This document shows positions 44,885-53,660 of a stretch of DNA of 64,000 bases, piece by piece. Within the stretch, counting starts at the first letter, position 1. Each line of letters opens with the position of its first letter. Where the stretch lies: NCBI GenBank assembly GCA_947581635.1, contig CANPVE010000007.1, positions 58,631-122,630 of the forward strand. The letters are read 5' to 3'. The DNA is from an uncultured Clostridia bacterium (GTDB taxonomy: Bacteria > Bacillota > Clostridia > Oscillospirales > Acutalibacteraceae). Made by a program: the position numbers and the translations under genes. Under the pieces are notes generated by a model. The model saw only the letters and a list, made by a program, of their open reading frames with translations, did not search any database and was not told the DNA's origin.

Positions 44885-45236
44885 CTCCTTAAATATTTCG
44901 CAACGCCTGCTTCAACCCACATTTTTATGTGGAATTTCGGGTATTTTCGCGATTGTTGACCCACAATGCAGACCCCATGCGGTCAAAACCGACCCACAGC
45001 TTGGAATTTAGAAGAACCTCCAAACGGTCGGCGTTGCCGTCCGAAGTGAGCCGAGCCGGGGCGTTTGTTGACCCCGACTCTTTCTCCTGCTTTTAATAAA
45101 ATATCTGCAAAATGCCCGAAATATCCGAATTTCAATGCTCTGAAATAACCGCTGAAACCGCCCGAATTTCGCCGAGACTTTTTCGGTTGGGTACTTTTTC
45201 GTCCTCGCCGAAATAATCGCACACAAGGCGGTACAG
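44885..45236. other. Candidate origin of transfer (oriT)
   Basis: About 350 non-coding bases upstream of the relaxosome genes. It holds hairpins CCCACAT/ATGTGG (~44918-44934) and CGGT/ACCG (44980-44991), direct repeats GACCCACA at 44958-44965 and 44991-44998, and a further GTTGACCCC near 45068. Two overlapping ORFs of 72 and 79 codons look incidental. I cannot place the nick. Confidence 0.5.
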
Positions 45237-45239
45237 CGG

Positions 45240-45638
45240 TTATTTTGCGGGTTTAACGCCTGCGTTTAATATCTGAAAATTACATTCTGTGTAGGATAAT
45301 CCGTACCTCTCCACAGCAGAATTCAGGACAGAAAACATTTCCTGCTCAAGATTAAAACTCGAATATTTGACCTCATCGGATGGATTGTCGTAGCAGATCC
45401 ACTCGGTACTGTCGGGAGTGTCCTTGACGAAGATGTCGTATCCCAATGCAAGTCTGTCTGAATCCGAATACAATACCGCATCAATTCTTACACAGCCCAC
45501 AGTCAGAGAGGCAAATAGCTTTTCTGAATTAAAGCAGGATTTCTCTGCAAGCAGTCTGCGAACCTCACCGGCAGAAAGATATTTTTCAAACAAATATCTG
45601 CCGCCCAGCAGCTTTTTCAGTCTTTTTCTTTGATTCAT
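45240..45638 (-). CDS. Protein of unknown function (132 aa)
   Basis: From ATG 45638, which overlaps the end of the GGCT gene. MNQRKRLKKLLGGRYLFEKYLSAGEVRRLLAEKSC... then SLTVGCVRIDAVLYSDSDRLALGYDIFVKD and EWICYDNP: an alpha/beta protein, no known motif. Last gene before oriT; seen only in element context. Confidence 0.65.
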   Translation of the reverse strand: MNQRKRLKKLLGGRYLFEKYLSAGEVRRLLAEKSCFNSEKLFASLTVGCVRIDAVLYSDSDRLALGYDIFVKDTPDSTEWICYDNPSDEVKYSSFNLEQEMFSVLNSAVERYGLSYTECNFQILNAGVKPAK

Positions 45639-45651
45639 CTCAGGCTCACCG

Positions 45652-46173
45652 TCACATCTGCATCGAATCAAAGGATAAGTCCTCGTCCTCATCTTCATCC
45701 AATTCCTCGTCAGATTGTTCAAGGAGCCTTTCCTCAGTCTCATCTAATGCTTGCTGCAATACATTGAGATCAAGTCCGCAATCCTTGTAGCCGTCGCGAA
45801 TGACTTTGAGGTAGCTGAAGGACGGCATGTTGAATTCAGCCTGAAGATTCATGATGTAAGCCATGCCTGATATTTCTTTTCCGTTCATCGTGACCGAAAT
45901 GTTTTTCTTGAAGTAGTGTGTTGGATAACCCTCGTATGCATTAAGCCGCATCTCATCACGCGGCTCAAGCTCCCACACCGCAACGGGAACAGACCCGCCT
46001 TCTTTTTCGCCGATAGTTGCAAAGGCGTTGTCGGGAACACCCTTGAACTGAAGCTCATAGCCATTGATAACGCCTGTTCCCACCAATACCGCAGTGGGAC
46101 AGCGTCGCGCCATCTGCCTTAAATTCAGATTGCTTCCGTATGCTATATACAATTTCTTATTCATAAAAATCAC
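45652..46173 (-). CDS. Gamma-glutamylcyclotransferase-like (AIG2/GGCT) protein
   Basis: 173 residues. YIAYGSNLNLRQMARRCPTA is the YGSN substrate-loop motif of the GGCT fold; the likely catalytic Glu lies in LNAYEGYPTHY. The C-terminal ~35 residues are strongly acidic (SDEELDEDEDEDL). The family releases gamma-glutamyl groups as 5-oxoproline. It stands directly after an amidoligase gene, the pairing described for predicted peptide-ligation systems. GTG 46173 fits the SD better than ATG 46164. Confidence 0.85.
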   Translation of the reverse strand: MIFMNKKLYIAYGSNLNLRQMARRCPTAVLVGTGVINGYELQFKGVPDNAFATIGEKEGGSVPVAVWELEPRDEMRLNAYEGYPTHYFKKNISVTMNGKEISGMAYIMNLQAEFNMPSFSYLKVIRDGYKDCGLDLNVLQQALDETEERLLEQSDEELDEDEDEDLSFDSMQM

Positions 46174-46184
46174 TCAACTTTCCT

Positions 46185-47198
46185 TTACATAGTTAAAGCA
46201 GGAGTGTTATCCTGCTCGTCTGTTGATTCAATTTCCTGTTCGCTTTCAAGCGATTGAATTTCCTGCTGCTGAGATTCCAATAACCGCTTTGCCGCAAGAC
46301 GCTGTTTCTGCTTTTCAGCCTGTGACGGGTCTTTCCATGCGATATTGCCGTCGAGATTTTTCAGCAGATGATGCCGCGCCGTCTTGAACTCATCGCCTAT
46401 CAATCCGAGGCGCAGCAGCCATGTGCGGAAGGTGTATTTTTCGTTGTCCGACACGGTTTTGGTTCTGGAAGCCGACTTCTGCACGAGTGCCTGATGACTT
46501 ATTGCAAGGCAGAGCTGGATGTAGGATTTTATTTCGCCCGCGTGCAGAGTGGAATTGAAGAGCCTGAACTCAATCGTGCCCTTTGAGAAAACGCTGTGCA
46601 AATTGAGGCAATGATACCTGGTCGAGTCGTAATGGTTGTGACTGCCACCGCGACCGTTGTACCAGAGACTTTCCAGCTCGGACATGGTAGCAGGCCTGCG
46701 ATTGTTGACATCATCAAGAAAACGTGTGTCAGCCTTTCGACAGTACCGCTCTCTTGCAACCTCGATTTTCAAAGCCTTGTAGAGCAAGTCCTCCTTGGAT
46801 GCCATGATGTTTACGATGTTCCGAAGCGTTTTCGGGGTGTGAGACGAAGCATCGACGTGGACGTGAATACCGCATGAGCTGTTAACCTTAGCGCCGGCAG
46901 AGCGCAGCTTGCGGACGATTTCCTGGATGGTTTCGATGTCGCTGTATTGGCAGATGGGCGAGACCAGCTCCACCGAATAAAGCCGTCCCGCGTTGCGATT
47001 GCCCCTGGCCTCGCAGCTTATGCTCGCGTCACTCATCACTTTCCACTGGCGGTTTTGACCGTCGCGAACGGTGTAGGTGTCATAGCTGCCGCCGACATGC
47101 ACGGCAGAGGTGCCGAAATAATTGGCAATGACCCTCGCGGCGGCGGCTCGGGTGAGCCCTGTCATCTCGATTTCTATTCCGAAGTTTTGATTTCTCAA
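46185..47198 (-). CDS. Amidoligase family (COOH-NH2 ligase) protein
   Basis: 337 residues. NFGIEIEMTG at the N-terminus (metal-binding Glu of the glutamine-synthetase-like fold), VELVSPICQYSD, CGIHVHVDASSHTPKTLRN and TIEFRLFNSTLHAGEI are the diagnostic amidoligase motifs. The family is predicted to form amide/isopeptide bonds using ATP. Starts at TTG 47198, overlapping the DUF6103 gene stop. The Glu/Gln-rich tail is low complexity. With the GGCT gene it may tag and untag a peptide or cell-wall amine; substrate unknown. Confidence 0.87.
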   Translation of the reverse strand: MRNQNFGIEIEMTGLTRAAAARVIANYFGTSAVHVGGSYDTYTVRDGQNRQWKVMSDASISCEARGNRNAGRLYSVELVSPICQYSDIETIQEIVRKLRSAGAKVNSSCGIHVHVDASSHTPKTLRNIVNIMASKEDLLYKALKIEVARERYCRKADTRFLDDVNNRRPATMSELESLWYNGRGGSHNHYDSTRYHCLNLHSVFSKGTIEFRLFNSTLHAGEIKSYIQLCLAISHQALVQKSASRTKTVSDNEKYTFRTWLLRLGLIGDEFKTARHHLLKNLDGNIAWKDPSQAEKQKQRLAAKRLLESQQQEIQSLESEQEIESTDEQDNTPALTM

Positions 47199-47464
47199 AT
47201 TTCGGCACTCTCGCAGACTTCCTCAGCGGTGTCAGAGGGAGGAGCATCTCTTTCGGCTTTGGATTTTTTAGACTTGGACTGCTTAGTCTGCGATCCGCGC
47301 AGGTCAATGAAATCCCGCACATTCGAGGGAACATTTTTTGTATAGAGATTTTCAAGAGCCTGCGTCAGCTCGGTCTCGACCGACAGATTTTTCTGCTCCA
47401 TGTAGAGCCTGAGTGCCGACAGCTTTTCTTCGTCGTAACTGATTGTTACTGTTGCATTCTTCAT
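47195..47464 (-). CDS. DUF6103-like small protein
   Basis: 89 residues: NATVTISYDEEKLSALRLYMEQKNLSVETELTQALENLYTKNVPSNVRDFIDLR, then a Lys/Ser and acidic tail. The N-terminal strand plus two helices recall a ribbon-helix-helix DNA-binding protein. Common in such conjugative modules. Confidence 0.72.
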   Translation of the reverse strand: MKNATVTISYDEEKLSALRLYMEQKNLSVETELTQALENLYTKNVPSNVRDFIDLRGSQTKQSKSKKSKAERDAPPSDTAEEVCESAEI

Positions 47465-47479
47465 GATAAAACATTCCTT

Positions 47480-48502
47480 TCATTCTTCAATGTAATTGAT
47501 GTATGGAATCTTTAGCCAGTGCGTCCAGCGTTTGGCTGAGAATTTCGTTTTCACTACACCGTACTTTGTGCCCATAGCCTCGATTACCTCGCCGTTTCCG
47601 ATGTAGATGCCGATGTGACCCTTGCGCCACACAGCAAGACCGGGAATCTCGGGCATTGTGCTGCTCAGACCCTTTTCCTTGGCATTTTTGTACATCTGAT
47701 CGGCACTCACATCAAGCATGCCGTTGGTTGCGTACTCTACCTGATGTGTTTCTGCATTCAGCCAGCCATAGCCCTTGATGAGACCAACACAGTCGGCGGT
47801 GCGGCCTCCAAGCCAGTTGCGTTCAATGAAATCAGACATGCTTCCCACCTCATCGGGATACTGTTTGATTTTGCGATTCAGCAGCGACCTGTTGAGCACA
47901 CCGCCGTAGGTCCCCCAGACATAACCCCAACTGGATTTCTCAGCATGAATCGCCCATTTGACGAGGTCAAGATTGTTCTTCATACTCGGGTCAATGTAGT
48001 TTGACGTGTCAATGTAAACTGCACGGACTCTGTTCATCACACTGCTGAAATCTTTCGTACTGATGTTAGTTCCAAATGCTTGGTTAACAGAATTTACAAG
48101 CTGTGCGTCGGTCTGATTATCAGAAAAACATCCAACCAGCTTTTCAATGAATCCGCTGTCTGAGGCGCAGTCGGAGAGCGCAAGCACATACAGCACCTGC
48201 GCCTCCTGAGCGCGCGAAGCATATCCCGCGTCGGTCATCCTGCTTTCAATGGAATTCATGGTGCTTTGTATCTGGGCAAGCTGCGCCTTTTGTTCCTCCG
48301 ACAGCGTTTCTTCGATGATGCTCTCAAGTTCATCCGTGCCTATTTCAATGTCGCTGTTTAAGACCGCGACCACCGCTATGATTGGCGTGAGCACGGCAAT
48401 CAGCAGAACCAAAACTATTGAAACAACTTTTTTGAAAATCTTCGGTTCGGAGAGTAAGCCTGCCGAGATTTTTTTGAGGGCGGCGGCAACCGTTGCACTC
48501 AT
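47480..48502 (-). CDS. NlpC/P60 peptidoglycan hydrolase of the mating apparatus
   Basis: About 340 residues from ATG 48502, overlapping the virB4 stop (ATGA). TM anchor near residues 27-50, a helical lysozyme-like region (~85-185), then NlpC/P60 with catalytic Cys in GGRTADCVGLIKGYGW and His in WRKGHIGIYIG. It opens the peptidoglycan for the conjugation channel (VirB1-like role). Appears intact. Confidence 0.87.
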   Translation of the reverse strand: MSATVAAALKKISAGLLSEPKIFKKVVSIVLVLLIAVLTPIIAVVAVLNSDIEIGTDELESIIEETLSEEQKAQLAQIQSTMNSIESRMTDAGYASRAQEAQVLYVLALSDCASDSGFIEKLVGCFSDNQTDAQLVNSVNQAFGTNISTKDFSSVMNRVRAVYIDTSNYIDPSMKNNLDLVKWAIHAEKSSWGYVWGTYGGVLNRSLLNRKIKQYPDEVGSMSDFIERNWLGGRTADCVGLIKGYGWLNAETHQVEYATNGMLDVSADQMYKNAKEKGLSSTMPEIPGLAVWRKGHIGIYIGNGEVIEAMGTKYGVVKTKFSAKRWTHWLKIPYINYIEE

Positions 48503-50337
48503 CGTCCGCCCGCCTTTCCGAAACATTCCGACTTAAAATCGGGAGCCTTGACCTCCAGCAGATAACGCTCGCTGCCGCATACGAAGAGGCACAGTCCTCG
48601 GCAGGGAATCTTGATTAGTGAGTATTCGCTGTATTCGGTCTGCGTCACGTCAGTGAAATCGCGCGGCTGTATCGGACCGGGGTTGAAGAAGCACCGATAT
48701 ACCGGTATCGAAAACAGTGGCTTGGTGAATTCTCTGATTGACGGAAGCATAAAATCTTCGACATTTTGTGACGCGAGAATCATTGACGAATCCCTCTTGC
48801 GGACGCGCTTCATGCAGTTGCGGATGTACTCGATTGCCGTCAGATTCGTCAAAAACAAATACAATTCATCAATTGCCGCCGCAGTATTGCCCTTGCCGAG
48901 AAGCTGGTTCGACATGTACGACAAAATATTGAACAGCATTGCGTCTTTCAGACGTTTGTTGGTGTCCAGAAGTCCCTTAACACCGAAGCAGAGGAACTTG
49001 TCGTCCACAATGTTCGTGTGTCCGTTGAAATATTTTGACTCCGCGCCAACGCACATCGAGTAAATTCCGAGGCACACCTCCTGCAGCATTTCCTCGGTGT
49101 AGAGGTGCTTGCGCGAGTGGTCGTAGTGCATGAATTCGTCCTCGCACAGCTCGTAAAAATCGCTTATTATCGGATAATCGGTGGGCTTCATTTTGCTGTA
49201 ATCAGTAAAATCGCTGATGCCGAATTTTGCGTACAGCTTGGAGAGCAGAAGCTCAATCGTGTCAAGCTGTGCATCCGAAAAGTCCTTGTATGACCTGAAA
49301 AAATCCTTGAGAAATGCGATGTGCTGTGACAGACGAGTGACCTTTCGGAAGGCTTCGGGCGAGTCATCTTCGAGAATGTCGCTGCCGTCTGCCCACGCTT
49401 TCGGCTCGAGGGGATTTATCGTGTACCTGCCCGACATGAAGTCCACATAACAGCCGCCGAGCGCGTTGGTGAGTTCCTCGTACTCGGCCTCGGGGTCGAG
49501 GCATATCACCGACTTGCCCGACTCACGGATGTTGGTCAGAAGCAGCTTGAGCAGATAGCTCTTGCCCTGTCCCGAATTGCCGAGAATGAGGATGTTGCTG
49601 TTGGTCTTGTCATCGGTGCGGCGGTCGAAGTCCACCAGCACGTTGCTGCCGAACTTGTCGCGCCCGATATACATACCCTGCGGGTCGGTTTTGCCCGAGT
49701 AGTTAAAAGGGAAAAGGTTCGCCGCCGAGCTCGCGGGGAGCACCCTCTCAAACTGCGCTCCGAACTGATTTGAGCCTATGGGCGAGACCGACAGAAAGCC
49801 TTCCTTTTGCCGCAGTGTCAGTCGGTCAACTGAGATTTTTGAGCGAGTCAGCTCCATTAAAATCTCGCTCTGAAGCTCTTTGAGTGCATCAAAGTTCCTT
49901 GCCTTGAGTTCCAGGAAAACCGCACAGTGCAGGAGCGGTTCCTTGTTCTTGCGAAGATTGGCCAGCATCTCCACTACGTCCTGCAAATTGCCCTCTGCCT
50001 GAATGGTGTCATTGACATCGTCACCACCCGACATGAGCTTGTTTTTGCGGGTCGCGTTCTGAATGATTTTGCGCTGCTCCATGCTCTCGACCAAACGGTG
50101 ATATATGCGGAGCGTCACTCCGCTGCGGTCTGCGAGCTGCGACAGAATGGCCTGTTCTTCGGTGGTGGGAGGATACTCTCGAATCGCCCACGCACACCTA
50201 TAGCTGTCGCCGATGATGTAGTGGTCGGTCAAAAATTTAATGGTGCCGGGCAGTATGCAGTCGAAGAAATTTTTCGTATTGACTTCCTCGACCTGTTCCG
50301 GTGTCAGCTCCTTGGGTTTTCGTTTAAACAGTTGCAT
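48499..50337 (-). CDS. virB4: VirB4/TraE-family conjugation ATPase
   Basis: About 612 residues from MQLFKRKPKEL. Walker A LGNSGQGKSYLLKLLL; Walker B region TAAAIDELYLFLTN; also SVICLDPEAEYEELTNAL, and ASQNVEDF as sensor motif. VirB4 powers assembly and transfer at the membrane. The N-terminal domain is short because the preceding 198-aa protein may supply part of it. Starts four bases after the sortase stop. Confidence 0.93.
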   Translation of the reverse strand: MQLFKRKPKELTPEQVEEVNTKNFFDCILPGTIKFLTDHYIIGDSYRCAWAIREYPPTTEEQAILSQLADRSGVTLRIYHRLVESMEQRKIIQNATRKNKLMSGGDDVNDTIQAEGNLQDVVEMLANLRKNKEPLLHCAVFLELKARNFDALKELQSEILMELTRSKISVDRLTLRQKEGFLSVSPIGSNQFGAQFERVLPASSAANLFPFNYSGKTDPQGMYIGRDKFGSNVLVDFDRRTDDKTNSNILILGNSGQGKSYLLKLLLTNIRESGKSVICLDPEAEYEELTNALGGCYVDFMSGRYTINPLEPKAWADGSDILEDDSPEAFRKVTRLSQHIAFLKDFFRSYKDFSDAQLDTIELLLSKLYAKFGISDFTDYSKMKPTDYPIISDFYELCEDEFMHYDHSRKHLYTEEMLQEVCLGIYSMCVGAESKYFNGHTNIVDDKFLCFGVKGLLDTNKRLKDAMLFNILSYMSNQLLGKGNTAAAIDELYLFLTNLTAIEYIRNCMKRVRKRDSSMILASQNVEDFMLPSIREFTKPLFSIPVYRCFFNPGPIQPRDFTDVTQTEYSEYSLIKIPCRGLCLFVCGSERYLLEVKAPDFKSECFGKAGGR

Positions 50338-50341
50338 TTTA

Positions 50342-51109
50342 TTAAACCTCCCCGGTTGCAATTACTAAAAAGCGACCGTCATTTGAACTGCCATAACAGG
50401 TAGACAGCGTCAGCAAACGGTCGCCGTATTCGGGAGTAATTCCCGTGTTGTAAATTGATTTTGATTTGATATTTTTCACCGCACGGTCGAATTCTTCTCG
50501 GCTTTTTGCATTGATGAAATCATACCAGTCGCAAGATGTTGTGGTTTTGACCACAGCAAATACATCATATACACCACAGCCGTCCTCCGTTTCAAATTCA
50601 ATATACGGATGATTTTTCAAAAAGTCCTTGTCGGAATATTTTCTGATTGCTCTGAACATCGTGCCGTTTTTCATACAGTGACCGTACAAAATGAGGTTCG
50701 TGCTGTCCAAGTCACAACGCGCGTCGATAAACGGCACGCCCGCATAGCTGTACTCACCATAGAAATTGCGCCGCAGATATTTCTGAGGCTCGCCCGGAGT
50801 GTACATTACAGGGTAATTCACGGCGGTGTCGGGAATACAAATCCACCCGACGCAATCGCCGTTCTTTTCGGTCAGCGCGGAGATGTTTCTCTTTCGTGTA
50901 TCGGAGATTTCCGAAGTATCGTCCGAGCCTGACACGGTGGTTTCGGTGATTTTTTCAAGTACAGCAAAATCTTCTTCGGATTTTTTCATGTCGCTGAAAT
51001 CCTGCCAAAGCATGACCGAGGAAAACACAAAAACCGCTGTCAGCAGGACAATAAACACTTCAAGCAGATGCTTGGTGTTTCGCAGTCTGAGAATCTTATT
51101 CGCTTTCAC
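50342..51109 (-). CDS. srtB: Class B sortase
   Basis: About 255 residues from GTG 51109 (GGAGGTG seven bases upstream). N-terminal TM anchor (LLEVFIVLLTAVFVFSSVML), sortase beta-barrel with GWICIPDTAVNYPVM, the catalytic His in LILYGHCMKNGTMF, Cys in TLSTCYG and Arg in GRFLVIA. It probably attaches the element's IPQTG-bearing adhesin (53657) to the wall. It overlaps the upstream gene by fourteen bases. Confidence 0.92.
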   Translation of the reverse strand: MKANKILRLRNTKHLLEVFIVLLTAVFVFSSVMLWQDFSDMKKSEEDFAVLEKITETTVSGSDDTSEISDTRKRNISALTEKNGDCVGWICIPDTAVNYPVMYTPGEPQKYLRRNFYGEYSYAGVPFIDARCDLDSTNLILYGHCMKNGTMFRAIRKYSDKDFLKNHPYIEFETEDGCGVYDVFAVVKTTTSCDWYDFINAKSREEFDRAVKNIKSKSIYNTGITPEYGDRLLTLSTCYGSSNDGRFLVIATGEV

Positions 51110-51692
51110 TCTGCACCTCCAAAAACTGTTCGCCGTCAATATCGGGCATGTGGTCGCCGTTCATGCTTGCGTCAAAGTAAATCGCAAGAAACCGCTTTAT
51201 TTCGCTTTTGCCCATTCTGCGCACCTCAAAGCCTTGATCGGAAATAATTTTTTCGATGCGGTTTGCCTGCTGAAACACCTGCTCGGGCTTCATATTTCTG
51301 CACCGCGCGATGAACAAAAACTGCCGCGCCGTTGCGGTTTCGGCCTGCATTTCGTCCAGCATGCCGATGTCCTTTTTCAGCATATCTCTGATTTTCTGAT
51401 TTTCCTCCTGCGAAAGCCTGCCTTGCAAGTAAATTTTGTTGTTGTCGAAGCATTCGCAGGAGTCGGTGCAGTTGATTTCGATGTCGGGAACTGCCGACAG
51501 CACCATCATAAGGTTGTGAATTTTGATTTCGATATTCTCCCTTGAAAGCACTGAAATATTGGTGGGGGATACCGTGTAAAAAAGCAGCTCGTCCCTGCCC
51601 ACGGAAAGTCCGTACTTTGTAAAAGTCTTGATTCCGAGCAGTTCCTGCACCGAACGTCCCTTCTGCTTTTTCTTCTCGTTGTCTTTCTTCAT
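51096..51692 (-). CDS. Conjugation-module protein, possible VirB4 N-terminal-domain partner
   Basis: 198 residues without TM segments; Lys-rich start, then GIKTFTKYGLSVGRDELLFYTVSPTNISVLS and a helical C-terminus with TARQFLFIARCRNM. The TNISVLS stretch and position between PrgI and VirB4 recall the N-terminal region of TraE/VirB4 proteins. Assignment is tentative. Confidence 0.65.
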   Translation of the reverse strand: MKKDNEKKKQKGRSVQELLGIKTFTKYGLSVGRDELLFYTVSPTNISVLSRENIEIKIHNLMMVLSAVPDIEINCTDSCECFDNNKIYLQGRLSQEENQKIRDMLKKDIGMLDEMQAETATARQFLFIARCRNMKPEQVFQQANRIEKIISDQGFEVRRMGKSEIKRFLAIYFDASMNGDHMPDIDGEQFLEVQSESE

Positions 51693-51695
51693 CTA

Positions 51696-51959
51696 TTAAA
51701 CCCTCCATATAAATTCCTGCTGTGTTGATATGAAATACCGCACTGCGTATCTGATAAAGTCCAGCACCGTTGTGTCATCCGGGCGAATGGTCAGAAAGCC
51801 GAAGCAGAGCGCTGCGGCGGCGGGAAGCATAAGCCCGAGCTGCACCAGCGCGAGCACCGACAGCAGTGCGGATATGCACAAGATCGCGAAATTCCGAAGA
51901 CTCCACAGCCACAGATTCGCGGTTGCCTTTAAATTTTGCGGATACAAATACGTTGTCAT
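51696..51959 (-). CDS. PrgI family (VirB3-like) membrane protein
   Basis: 87 residues from ATG 51959: MTTYLYPQNLKATANLWLWSLRNFAIL with two TM segments (ILCISALLSVLALVQLGLML, AAALCFGFL), and RYAVRYFISTQQEFIWR at the end, typical of PrgI. Component of the inner-membrane mating channel, just before the VirB4-type ATPase genes. Confidence 0.85.
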   Translation of the reverse strand: MTTYLYPQNLKATANLWLWSLRNFAILCISALLSVLALVQLGLMLPAAAALCFGFLTIRPDDTTVLDFIRYAVRYFISTQQEFIWRV

Positions 51960-51977
51960 ATTTAAAAAAATCAACTC

Positions 51978-52886
51978 CTATTTTACAGAACGCGCAACGC
52001 TGCGGGTGAGATTTACCGCCGTGGTTGTCGCGTGAATTACCGATGACATGTTTACTTTGACTGAGCTGTCCAGCCCGAATTGTTGGGCGATTCGTGGAAC
52101 TTCGTTTGCCGCAAGCATGATTCCCAAGCCGAGCAGCATATTGTCGGCGAAGGTCAGCAGTCCGAGAAACAGCAGTGTTGTCTGCATAAACGCCGTCAGG
52201 CACAGCGCGGCGATCTGCTTCATCCACTGATTGAAGCCGTCGGTGTAGCCTCGGGGCACGCTGAACATGTAGAGCGAACCCACCGTCATCTGCACCAGCA
52301 GTATGCCGCCTCGCGAGATGTTCTGAAAGAAGATTTTCACGACGCAGTACGCAAAGGCAATCATGCCGAGGAAATTAATGAGGCTCACGCCGACGTCAGC
52401 CTGCATTCTGAAACAGCCCTCGAGTACGCTTGTGCTGATGCCCGAAAGTCCCAGCCCCTGCTGATTTGAGAACATCCTTGTGAGGTCGCCAGAAAAGGTG
52501 TTTTGCAGTGAAATGCAGAATTTGTAAAGCTCCACAGGAAGCACTCCCGTGAGCGAACAGGAGAAGAAGCCTTTCAGGACATGGAGCGCAGTGGTTTTGA
52601 TGTTTGCCCGCCCCGACTGATATTCAATCGCCACGTCGAACACCGCAACCACCGTACCCGCGAGGAACAATGCCCAGCCGAACAATGTGAAGAGCTGAAT
52701 GGTCGCCTTGACCCAGTCGAGGTCAAAGATGTCCGCTCCCATATTGCCCATCATGGTGAAGAAATCGGCAATCGCGCTGTAAATCACTTGGTACGACCAC
52801 TGCAGAAACGCATCAAAAATCACGTTGGAAAGATGCGTCCCCAGCGTGTCAAAAATATCGCCGATTATATTTGATAGCCAGTTAAT
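51978..52886 (-). CDS. TrbL/VirB6-like polytopic conjugation protein
   Basis: About 302 residues, six or so TM segments (LFTLFGWALFLAGTVVAVFDVAI, LINFLGMIAFAYCVVKIFF, LLVQMTVGSLYMFSV, LCLTAFMQTTLLFLGLL). The open frame starts at GTG 52895, but this codon lies in the ribosome site GGAGGTG (52893-52899); the codon at the right distance is ATT 52886. VirB6-type channel subunit. Confidence 0.85.
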   Translation of the reverse strand: MNWLSNIIGDIFDTLGTHLSNVIFDAFLQWSYQVIYSAIADFFTMMGNMGADIFDLDWVKATIQLFTLFGWALFLAGTVVAVFDVAIEYQSGRANIKTTALHVLKGFFSCSLTGVLPVELYKFCISLQNTFSGDLTRMFSNQQGLGLSGISTSVLEGCFRMQADVGVSLINFLGMIAFAYCVVKIFFQNISRGGILLVQMTVGSLYMFSVPRGYTDGFNQWMKQIAALCLTAFMQTTLLFLGLLTFADNMLLGLGIMLAANEVPRIAQQFGLDSSVKVNMSSVIHATTTAVNLTRSVARSVK

Positions 52887-52904
52887 ATTGCTCACCTCCA
52901 GAAC

Positions 52905-52932
52905 AAAGCCGCACTCAAAAAAGTGCGGCTTT
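52905..52932 (-). terminator. Hairpin between virB2-like and trbL-like genes
   Basis: 10-bp perfect stem AAAGCCGCAC/GTGCGGCTTT (52905-52914 with 52923-52932) without a strong T-run; could reduce expression downstream of the abundant pilin-like gene. Confidence 0.55.
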
Positions 52933-52949
52933 GTCCATAAATTTTCAGA

Positions 52950-53294
52950 TTAAAGTATCGACCAGATGTACATCGGTGCAGTCAGCGAGAAAATGAGGCA
53001 GGCGAATAGTATCGCGGGGCCGGTTATCTCAAACTGCCCGTGCTTGCGATATTCCATGTAGACCGTCGCCAGCTTGACGAAGAAAAGTATCGCCAGAATC
53101 ATGTCAATTACGGGGAACACGACGTTGTTCACCACCGCCTTAATCTGCGACTGTGCCGCGTTCCATGTGCCCTCGATTGCATTGGCCACATTGCCCGAGG
53201 CGAACACAGGAACTGCTGTCAATGCGGCAATTCCAATCATCACTGCCGCGCATGCAAATATGCGCTTTGCTTTGTTTTTGAGTTTTACTTTCAT
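52950..53294 (-). CDS. VirB2/TrbC-like (DUF3852-type) small membrane protein
   Basis: 114 residues: signal peptide (FACAAVMIGIAALTAVPVFA), a short loop, and two TM segments (VVFPVIDMILAILFFVKLATV, GPAILFACLIFSLTAPMYIW). The pattern is that of pilin-like subunits preceding TrbL in Firmicutes elements. SD AAGGAGG. Confidence 0.78.
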   Translation of the reverse strand: MKVKLKNKAKRIFACAAVMIGIAALTAVPVFASGNVANAIEGTWNAAQSQIKAVVNNVVFPVIDMILAILFFVKLATVYMEYRKHGQFEITGPAILFACLIFSLTAPMYIWSIL

Positions 53295-53300
53295 TAAAAA

Positions 53301-53660
53301 CTACCTCCTTCGATGTCTTTTGCGTCGTCTGAAAAATCGTCTGATTTCGGCATTCGAAATATACCGAATCCTTGCATGAGCTCCCTTGATTGCGCGGAAA
53401 ATGTTGATTTCTTCACGCATTTCGGGCGTGACGCAGTCGCCGAACACCCACATTTCCTCGCAGTTCCACAGCTTGCGCTTGCACACCTCCCGGCTCAGCC
53501 GAATTTCCGACGGCTTGCCGAGGTCAAGGGCATGCGAATACATCTGAAACGAGCTGGGAGCCAGCCCGAAGCTCAGGACGTACTTTGAATACTGCGTGGC
53601 TTTTTCTACATTTTCGGCGCAGTCCCTGCCGAAGGGCGAGCAGATATAGATTTCTTTCAT
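53301..53660 (-). CDS. DUF4406/DUF7768-like protein
   Basis: 119 residues: KEIYICSPFGRDCAENVEKATQYSKYVLSFGLAPSSFQM..., WNCEEMWVFGDCVTPEMREEI, a nucleoside 2-deoxyribosyltransferase-like fold frequent on mobile elements, with an Arg-rich end (RRFFRRRKRHRRR). It overlaps the adhesin stop by ATGA. Activity unknown. Confidence 0.75.
   Translation of the reverse strand: MKEIYICSPFGRDCAENVEKATQYSKYVLSFGLAPSSFQMYSHALDLGKPSEIRLSREVCKRKLWNCEEMWVFGDCVTPEMREEINIFRAIKGAHARIRYISNAEIRRFFRRRKRHRRR

Noticed and set aside
44983..45226. Two overlapping Arg-rich ORFs (79 and 72 codons)
   Set aside because: No SD, biased composition from repeats, and they lie in the probable oriT.
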